Below, piece by piece: positions 1 to 6,500 of a DNA stretch of 11,424 nt. The notes under the pieces are model-generated. The model did no database searches. It was not told the origin of the DNA and saw only the letters and a list, made by a program, of their open reading frames with translations. The position numbers were made by a program, and so were the translations under genes. This stretch comes from Goniomonas avonlea. Taxonomy: Eukaryota > Cryptophyceae > Goniomonadida > Goniomonadaceae. The stretch spans positions 1 to 11,424 of the forward strand of contig QUTJ01031398.1 in assembly GCA_003573635.1 (NCBI GenBank), given 5' to 3'. Numbering within the stretch: position 1 is the stretch's first letter; each line of letters starts with the position of its first letter.

Positions 1-57
1 CTCCACCTCCTCTCCCCCACCCTCCTCGACACAGAAACATGAAGCTACAAAACGCAT

Positions 58-63
58 TTTATT
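58..63 (-). terminator. AATAAA polyadenylation signal overlapping the stop codon
   Basis: On the minus strand the TAA stop (64-62) runs directly into a perfect AATAAA (63-58), sharing two bases. Positions 1-57 would then be the 3' UTR and downstream sequence of the racemase-like gene. A chance match is possible because the motif is short, but its place at the gene end fits. Confidence 0.5.
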
Positions 64-1552
64 AGACACTGTCGGAGTCCTTCAGAGCAACGACCGCCAC
101 AGGCTCTCCCGCCAGCCAGTGCCTGTGGTCCTCATCGTTAATCTTCAACTTGAGCCGTGTCCCGGTCTTGATGTCTGGGTGATCGGTGACATCCAGGGTG
201 CTGATGTACCCGTGGTCGAGCAGGACCTCAACTTTCTTGCCCTGGTGTTCGCAGTCAGCGGCCAGACAGGGGAGTGGCGAGGGAGACGGGGTCGGGGTGT
301 GAGAGAGGGAGGCCAACAACACGTTCGCACACGTTCGCAGTCAGCGGCCAGACAGGGGAGTGGCGAGGGAGACGGGGTCGGGGTGTGAGAGAGGGAGCGG
401 GGGAAAAGAGGAGGGAGCGAGGCCAACAACACGTTTGCAGTCAGCAGCCAGACAGGGAGCGAGCGGGAGGATTCTACCTTGTGGTACGCAACAAAAGGCG
501 CATCATTTCCAGGCAGCATGGCGACTCTCGTGTCGCGCTGCAACCGGCTGGAACAGCCGTAGTCGATGCACCACCCACGCGGCAATGTCTTGACTCCGCG
601 CACTTCGGTACTCCATTTGTACACCAGCCCATGGAAGTTCTCACGGTCCTGTTGCTAGGATCAACGAGAGTCCCGAGTCAAGAATAGAGCTTCGCACACG
701 CACCTCACGACTACCTCGAGCACACCTTCGACGACAACGAGCACGCCTCACGACTGCATCGAGCACACAAACACACCGCGGGTGTGTACTGAAGAGCATA
801 CCTGGAACAGAACACGGCCGAGTCGAAGCATGTTGTAACGAGCGTAGTGGAGGTCAGGGTTGGAGTACACCCCTGACGCGCCTGTTGGAGCTGTGTCAAA
901 CACTAGTGCCTGTCAGAGCCAATGTGAAACACTAGTGCCTGTCAGAGCCGTTGGTGTGGTTCTGCAAAAATAATAATCCGTTTTATTGAAAAAACCTGTC
1001 CCATCTGGGACAAGTTAAGATGGGACAGGTTTTTTTTTGAGATGGGACAGGTTTTTTTTGTCGATTAGAAAAAAACCTGGTCAACGTGTCAGATCAGTCA
1101 AAATAGTTGATTGATCTGACGTTTGGGTCAGATTTTTTTTCGTGGAACAGTAAGGTTTTTTCTCCGCAGAACCACACTATTGTGAAACACTAGTGCCTGT
1201 CAGAGCCATTGTGACACACTAGTGCCTGGCAGAGCCGTGTGCCATTGTGAAACACTAGTGCCTGTCAGAGCCGTGTCAACACAGGCAAGAGTCAGAGCCA
1301 TGCGGGCAGCGGGCGGGGGGAGAGAGAGCCAGGGACAGACAGACAGGGAGAGGATAAAAAAAACCACCCCGAATCCGCTGAACAGCCAAGGATTCCATAA
1401 GGGAGAGGGGGGTACCTGCATGGACAGTGACACCATCCATCAATCCCTTGTGCTTGTGGAGCTGCGCCAGAACTTGATCGAACCGCTCTGTCTGTGCGCG
1501 CATGGCTTGCGGGTCGTACCGGTCAATCTGATAAAAGATCACCCACGGGGAG

Positions 1553-1614
<62 letters not shown>

Positions 1615-3208
1615 TTCTAGTTGTCTTCCCCGCCCCCGGCTCTCTTCCCCCCCGCTCTCATGACCCCAGCCTTCTCTGCTCTTTCCCCACCCACTCGAGA
1701 GAATGGGGAGAAGGTACGATGAAGGGACAACACGGAGACAGGAGGAGGAGGGAGGAGCGGGAAGAGAAGAGAGGAAAGAAGGAGAGAGAAGAAGAGGAGG
1801 AGGCTGAGAGGGAGGAGGAGAGGGGTCGAGCTGCTTAGGGAGCTCAGGAGCTCAGAGGGAGAAAAGTTCAGGAGCATCGGGAAAGTGAGGGGAGGAGGGA
1901 AGGGCGAGAAGGGAGAAGGAAGGGAGACAAGGCGACTTGGGGGAGAAAGGGAGAGAAAAGGAGGGAACCTTGCTGGTGCGGGAGGCGTAGCCCGAGCAAC
2001 AAAAGTGCGTCGCAACACCAACAAGCTTGAATTTCGGAGACTTGGCAATCCTGAGAGCCAGAGATTGCGCTTCCTCCGGAGCCACACCTTCGCGAGTCAG
2101 ACCTGTGTCCACCCACAGGTGAACTGGCAAGGGCTTCGAGGAACCTGTGCAAGGGGTGTTGACCTCGCGCCACTGATTGGATGTGTCTCGACACTGGCGC
2201 ACACGCACCTGCCAGCGCTTTCTCAGCAGTGGCAATCCAGTCATGCCCGACGGCGTTGGGCTCTGCACCAAGGTGGAGCATCTCAGGCGCGAGAGTTGGA
2301 TCCTGATCGTACATCAAGAGTACCTAGAACTACAGTATGAGCCGTCGGCGGTTCCGGAGTAGGGCGGTGGGAGGCACAGAGAGCCTGAGTTACAACGCAC
2401 CGGATTCTTCACACCGTGCTTTCGCAGCTCTCGTGCTTCGACCATGCCGCGAACACCAAAGTAATCTTTGTGTCCAGCGTCCGCCATGGCTTTGGCGATC
2501 GGTCCGACTATATTGCAATCAGTTCTCAGAAACAAAAGAGACCGCCGTACCGGGTTGCTGATTCTTGACCACAGCACACATTCTGACATTCGAGGGCATG
2601 TCCCCGGTGACACGCTTGACATTATCACCGATTGAAGCAAGGTCGATCTTCATGACCGTAGCGTCATCCACATGGTTCTGCACCGCGTACAGGAAAAGAA
2701 ACGAATGCACCAAGTGAGGGCCGTAGAGCACATCCACTTTCACCTCGCCGTTGCTTGCGGATGGCCGCTTTGGGGCACGACACAAAAACTTCCCAGTCAA
2801 GTGATCGAAAATAGCTGGCGACTTTGCTCCTTGGAAGCTGCACGTGAGGTCCGAGCCCGACGACGAAGAAGGAGAAGACGCGAGAGAGCTCGTCGAGGTC
2901 TCGAGAGCCGCAAGCACCGCGGGTGGTCCATCCAGGGATAGAAAAATAGTCTGTCCCTCTGAACCGACGCATGGAGACACCTCAGGCACGCTCAGGGCTG
3001 CTGCAAGGGACGTCGCTACCGTTGAGGTCTTGGAGACGGCGCCAGCCACATGAGCCAGCAACTCGACCCCAACTTGACGACTGTGGCCTGCATTGGCTAC
3101 CAGCAACACCGCAGCCAAACCCATCATGCCAGCCAGCACACCGGCTGCGAAGGAACTGTGCCTAGACGCCACTGGGCCGCGAGGCACCAGTGGAGACCGC
3201 TCCATCAT
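62..3208 (-). CDS. Membrane-anchored IPT/TIG plus alanine racemase-like protein, eight exons
   Basis: Exons in order on the minus strand: 3208-2551, 2507-2401, 2323-2209, 2144-1969, 1527-1416, 890-802, 654-478, 241-62. All seven introns are GT-AG and the phases (1,0,1,0,1,0,0) agree, giving 537 aa and a TAA stop. The start is the first ATG after an in-frame TAG. Residues 1-19 are a basic tail, about 20-41 a hydrophobic signal-anchor, about 76-175 an IPT/TIG-like segment, and 183-537 resemble PLP-dependent alanine racemase (fold type III). Visible family landmarks are MKIDLASIGDNVKR, VVK (K215, PLP lysine), DYFGVRGMVEARELRKHG, VHLWVDTGLTREGV (R311), THF (H340), RLG (R412), IDYG (Y451) and LDVTDHPDIKTG. 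Usual Alr residues missing: the Tyr after the lysine motif, the carbamylated Lys (W304 here), the Asn of the NSAA motif, and the last C-terminal segment. Known family role: interconversion of L- and D-amino acids. Inference: the enzyme domain faces the lumen or outside, and activity is uncertain. Family 0.8; exact splice sites about 0.7. Confidence 0.78.
242..477 (-). other. Intron 7 of the racemase-like gene
   Basis: The donor is AAG|GTAGAA at 477 and the acceptor is CACCAG|G at 242; the intron is phase 0. Splicing joins AYHK to GKKVEV, which restores the C-terminal barrel of the racemase family. Most of the 236 bases are a G/A-rich tandem repeat on the plus strand, listed separately. Confidence 0.7.
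247..458. repeat. 86-base tandem repeat, about 2.5 copies, in intron 7
   Basis: A 64-base block starting GTTCGCAGTCAGCGGCCAGA occurs at 247-310 and at 333-396, apparently without change. Each is followed by a GGCCAACAACACGTT block (311-325 and 421-435), and a third partial start lies at about 433-458. A G/A-rich insert at 397-420 breaks the period. Copy 1 lies against the exon 8 splice acceptor. Confidence 0.9.
655..801 (-). other. Intron 6 of the racemase-like gene
   Basis: The donor CAG|GTATGC at 801 is a good consensus and the acceptor is CCTAG|C at 655; the intron is phase 0. A nearby alternative acceptor six bases further in (CAACAG) would drop two glutamines without changing frame. Splicing links RLGRVLFQ to the segment VYKWSTEV, as expected for the racemase family. 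Confidence 0.7.
701..768. repeat. Two degenerate 25-base direct repeats in intron 6
   Basis: Positions 701-725 and 744-768 share the pattern CNCCTCACGACTNC-TCGAGCACAC with about three mismatches and a 43-base period. They lie wholly within intron 6. Confidence 0.7.
894..1299. repeat. 27-base repeat array, five copies plus one degenerate, split by an insertion
   Basis: Copies lie at 894-920, 923-949, 1181-1207, 1210-1236 and 1246-1272. All share a core close to CACTAGTGCCTGTCAGAGCC. A degenerate copy lies near 1274-1299. Neighbouring copies are 2 to 9 bases apart, except that copies 2 and 3 are separated by the foldback element. Copy 1 ends two bases from the AG acceptor of exon 6. Confidence 0.92.
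954..1177. mobile_element. MITE-like foldback element with 12-base terminal inverted repeats
   Basis: A perfect 12-base inverted repeat bounds the element: GTGTGGTTCTGC at 954-965 and GCAGAACCACAC at 1166-1177. The interior is AT-rich, unlike its surroundings, and holds nested palindromes: an 18-base stem at 989-1006 with 1018-1035, a second copy of the AGATGGGACAGG arm at 1040-1051, and a 9-base stem at 1088-1096 with 1112-1120. No coding capacity is visible. It splits the 27-base repeat array, so it looks inserted. I cannot find a convincing target-site duplication, so the family is unknown. Confidence 0.65.
1556..1611. repeat. (CT)28 microsatellite
   Basis: An uninterrupted CT dinucleotide run lies at 1556-1611 on the plus strand, which is (AG)n in the transcript of the racemase-like gene, about 30 bases upstream of the exon 5 acceptor. 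Confidence 0.97.
1690..1968. repeat. Long purine-rich (polyR/polyY) tract
   Basis: Nearly all bases from about 1690 to 1968 on the plus strand are G or A, with GGA and GAA runs and few interruptions. The minus strand, which is the intron sense, is correspondingly C/T-rich. Such tracts can form triplex (H-DNA) or strand-asymmetric structures. Confidence 0.85.
2145..2208 (-). other. Intron 3 of the racemase-like gene (64 bases)
   Basis: The donor is GGCAG|GTGCGT at 2208 and the acceptor is TGCACAG|GTTCC at 2145; phase 1. The joined sequence AEKALAG-SSKPLPVHLWVDTG matches the run into the family VDTG motif. Confidence 0.78.
2324..2400 (-). other. Intron 2 of the racemase-like gene (77 bases)
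   Basis: The donor is AATCCG|GTGCGT at 2400, the same hexamer as intron 3, and the acceptor is TTCTAG|GTACTC at 2324; phase 0. The junction HGVKNP-VLLMYDQDP is what the family shows after the LR-x-x-G motif. Confidence 0.78.
2508..2550 (-). other. Intron 1 of the racemase-like gene (43 bases)
   Basis: The donor is CAACCCG|GTACGG at 2550 and the acceptor is CAATATAG|TCGG at 2508; phase 1. It is the only GT-AG pair I find that keeps the downstream frame. The junction follows the PLP lysine: VVKNQQP-VGPIAKAM. Both sides are clearly racemase-like, so an intron or frameshift must lie here. Confidence 0.65.
2648..2983 (-). other. IPT/TIG-like (Ig-fold) domain within the racemase-like protein
   Basis: Residues about 76-175 contain SPCVGSEGQTIFLSLDG, a Ser-rich insert, then LTCSFQG, a spacing, KFLCRAPKRP and GEVKVDVLYG. 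The pattern of two cysteines in C-x-F/C-x-x-P followed by a V-x-V-x-V strand is typical of IPT/TIG domains of secreted and surface proteins. It lies between the membrane anchor and the racemase-like domain, which supports an extracytosolic location. The match is by eye only. Confidence 0.55.
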
Positions 3209-3454
3209 CTCGCTCGACTCCAAGAGACAAGTCCTTTGCTCAACGACCTACCTAATAAACTTATAAGCTCAGCTTTGCTGTCAAATTGCTCTGCTTTGGA
3301 GCCTTTGGTCTAACAAGCGGGTAACAAGCTGACGTTTGGGGATAGAGGCAACTAGCTTTCCCTTTTGTTGGGCCACGAACCTCATCTCCCTCGGCCAAGC
3401 GGCACACACACCGAAAATTACAAGCAAAATAATATTTAATGGGGCCTTTCGGAA
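3209..3454. promoter_or_regulatory. Shared intergenic region between divergent genes
   Basis: These 246 bases separate the two ATG codons, so they should hold both promoters. The region is AT-richer than the coding DNA. CTTATAAG at about 3260-3267 is a palindromic TATA-like element placed about 55 bases from the minus-strand ATG. AATAATATTTAAT near 3428-3440 is AT-rich just upstream of the plus-strand ATG and includes the in-frame TAA (3437-3439) that closes the receptor frame upstream. No coding segment is recognised. Promoter roles are inferred. Confidence 0.5.
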
Positions 3455-3523
3455 ATGCATCGCCCTGACTCAATCATGCGAGCGCTGTCACTGCTGCTTG
3501 TGTTGCTCACAGTGGAGCGCACA
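3455..3523 (+). other. Signal peptide of the receptor
   Basis: Residues 1-23 begin MHRPDSIMRALSLLLVLLTV, a basic start followed by a Leu-rich core, then ERTGSE before the first ligand-domain strand. It is typical of a cleaved signal. Starting at M8 would give an even more standard signal sequence. Confidence 0.8.
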
Positions 3524-6500
3524 GGAAGTGAAATACAGCACAGCCTTGGGTTGTTTGTAGAGTTTGAGGAGGATGTGTTTGCGACCCGAGCTGCCCTGGA
3601 GGAGGTAAACGCACAGAACTTTCTCGGGGATGGGGACAGATTAAAGTTCACGGTGACAGTAGCCGACACCTGTACGCCTGGAGTTGGATTAAACGCTGCC
3701 CGTGAGTTTTCTGGGCGTGTTACCGCGGTTGTGGGTGGTCGTTGTTCCAGTTCGAACGAGGAGCTCCATGCTGAACTAGGTCCTGTCCCACAGATTTCCT
3801 ATGGCGCCACGTCGCCTATCTTTGACAACTCGACTCGCTTTCCTTTTTTCGCACGGACCGTGCCGTCTGCAGTCCTGGAGGCAATAGTCCTTAGTCGCCT
3901 CATTAAGCATTTCGGGTGGGAGCGAATTGCAGTTCTGTATTCGGATGAGCCGTACGGGATCAACGTTGCCAGTGCTTTGACCTCGCAGCTTCCGAGTGCG
4001 GTAACAATCCCTGTGTCTGGCGGATGGTCTAAGAGTTCAGACACCCATGTTATTGAGAGCTTGATGCACAGGATTCAAGTGCATAATCTCAAGGTTGTTG
4101 CTCTGTGCTGTCGCCACGAGGAGGTGGAAGCCCTCTTTTCAGTCTTGAGCACCCACAAGCTCCACTTTTTGGAAGATGTGACACTGCTAGCCTCAGCACC
4201 AGTTTCTTTGCTTACCCCTGAGTACTTTGGGGGTGCCCTGGGAACACTGCGTGCGTTGCCTCCTTCGGAATCGCTTGACAGACTCATTTCTCTCCACGCT
4301 GCATCATCCAAAGGACCAAGCGTGATGGAGAGATGGGGTGCATTTTCATATGATGCTGTGTGGGGGCTTGCGCGAGCAATCAAGGTGTGCAAGTCACGGG
4401 GGAAGCCCGCGAGTGGTCACAGTCTGATGGAGTGTCTGCGTGCTGTGGCTTTTCAGGGTGCCGCTGGCTGGCATGACTTCAGTGGACCAGCTCAGGGCTT
4501 CCCTCTGAAAGTGATGAACTATGATCAGAAAAGGAGTCAGGGCTGGAGACAGATAGGATTGCTCCAACACAGGTCCAGGCCAGAGATTCTGTGGCCCGTG
4601 CCCATCCACTGGCCCGGGGGAGCCTCGCACCCGCCGGCTGCTAAAGTGTTCCGTGTTGGACTTGCGAGTTACGACCTAGAGTCAGCTCCAGACGCTCCTG
4701 GTATTTGCCCCGAGTGGGTATTCTCGCTCGTGAACCGAACGCACCTCAGTTCGGGGAGTGAGGTTGTTTACAAAGACTTGGCGTTGGCCAACGTCTGCGG
4801 CACGGAGGCCGGGGTGCCCGCCGCCAATAAGTTCGTGGAGTGGGGCGTGCATGCGGTACTGGGCAACACCTGCTCCTCATCAATGCTAACCGCTTCGCCC
4901 ATATTCACCCGGCACACCATTCCTGTGGTCTCGGGCGGTGCCACGGCGCGGGCGCTCGGCGATTCGGTGCAGCATCCCTATTTTATCCGCACTGTCACGC
5001 CTGACAGGCCGGAGGCGATAGTGAATCTTGTCGCGTCGCTGCACTGGTCGCGGGTCACAGCCATCGTCGTGGATGACCACGCCGCCATGAGCTTTTTCAA
5101 CACGGTGAGCAGCTTCCTCGTGCCGCTGGGAGTGACGGTGAGCCACATCGTGTTCCCGTCCGGCGCCAGTGCAAGCGAGTTTGAGCGACTCCTGACCCGC
5201 GCTAACTTCGAGCCTGCTCAAGTTGTCCTGTTTTTTAACTACCAGTTGAATCAAATTTCTTACGCCAGGGTTGCCATGGCGCACATGAAGCCCACAGGAC
5301 TAACTGTGTTGATGATGGACGCTGCAATCGTGGCCGACCTCCCCTTGCCCGTGCTGCGGGTGTCGCGCTCCATGTCGCCGGCCGTCGACACTCTGAGCCA
5401 GCGTTACAGTGCGTGGAAGGGACCGGGCCACCCGTTCCGAGCCAACCTTGCTGAGAGTTACGACGCGGCGAGCCTCGTGCTGTGGGGCCTGGAGTCGCTC
5501 CTGAACACAAGCACCGAGGTGACCGGGCCAAACCTGATGCGGACCCTGCAGTCCGCGACATTTGACGGAGTTCGCGGGCCGGTCCAGTTTGTGCCCGGCA
5601 ACAACGACCCCGTGCTCGACGCCCCGGAGGCTGGCGTGATTGAGATGTTGGCGGGCGGCCGGTGGCAGGCCCTAGGCGACCTTAAGAAGGGCGGCGGGGT
5701 GGAGTTTCTGTCCCCGCGCCCGCCGCAGTGGCCAGGCAACCCGGCTGTGTGCTACAGAGGCAGCTATTCTCCCGGGCCCCAGCACCAATGCGTTCCATGC
5801 CGCAGTGGGTCGTATGCGCCTGACTTCGACTCGTCGGCGTGCCTGCCGTGCCCTGAGGGCGCCACCTGCCCCTTCGGGTCATCAGCCCCCAACTTTGGCG
5901 ACTGGCGAGTCGGGACCACATTTGTCTACCCCCAGTCGGAACAGTCGCTGGGCTCCGAGCAGGACCGCTATCTCTTAGCCACGAGCCTCGTTTCGGTGTG
6001 GGCGGGTGTCGCTGGCGTTGCTGTGCTGGTCGTTGTGCTCCTGTCGCAAACGCCTTCCTACCGCGACCGCTGTTATCGAGCGCTCGGTCGCTGCGACTTG
6101 GTCTTCCGCCGCAGGCATTTCCACCTGGCAGGGCAGCCGCTGCTCCACTACAGCACAACCCTCGGCGGCGTGCTCACCGTCCTCTTTTTCCTGGCCGCCA
6201 TGGCCATCGCAACCTTCACCTTCGTCGAGGCCCTGATGATCGATCACCGTGCGGTCGAGGGTGTCGTGCGCCCCGGATTGCTGGGCTTCGAGCCTGCAGG
6301 CAGCTCGCTCGAGATGGTCGTGTATGCGGTGGGCACCGGCGCCTCCCGCTCGAGCGACTGTGAGCCGCTGTGCGACTCAACACCGTCCTCACTCTGGACG
6401 CTCTCGTGCTCGCTGACCGGGCCTGGAACCTGCCAGGTTGTTGTGTCATTCGAGACCAATGCGGGTGCAATTCCGACCGATTCCTCTCTCTCGCTGACGC

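Larger units (their letters stand above)
891..1415 (-). other. Intron 5 of the racemase-like gene
   Basis: The donor is GCAG|GTACCC at 1415 and the acceptor is GACACAG|C at 891; the intron is phase 1 and the longest in the gene (525 bases). Joining gives VTVHA-A-PTGAS followed by HYARYNMLRLGRVLF, which fills the slot of the family motifs around NSAA and RPG. The intron carries the 27-base repeat array and the foldback element. Positions 1300-1415 are G/A-rich on the plus strand with no other structure that I see. Confidence 0.7.
1528..1968 (-). other. Intron 4 of the racemase-like gene
   Basis: The donor is AGCAAG|GTTCCC at 1968 and the acceptor is TTTATCAG|ATTGAC at 1528; the intron is phase 0 and 441 bases long. 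The donor is a weak match beyond GT, so this 5' boundary is the least certain in the gene. The content is almost entirely low complexity: pyrimidine-rich in its first 270 bases (intron sense), then a mixed stretch, then a GA microsatellite. Confidence 0.62.

Noticed and set aside
954-1177. Protein-coding transposon
   Set aside because: The block is only 224 bases, AT-rich, and has no open frame of note.
894-1299. CRISPR-like array from 27-base repeats
   Set aside because: Spacers are only 2-9 bases, not unique 30-mers, and the array lies in a eukaryotic intron.
1494-1838. Plus-strand open frame with a Ser-Leu run
   Set aside because: It is the translation of the (CT)28 microsatellite and polypurine DNA inside intron 4.
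62-3208. Racemase-like gene as a pseudogene
   Set aside because: All eight exons join in phase through GT-AG sites with no internal stop, so simple decay is unlikely even though active-site residues are missing.
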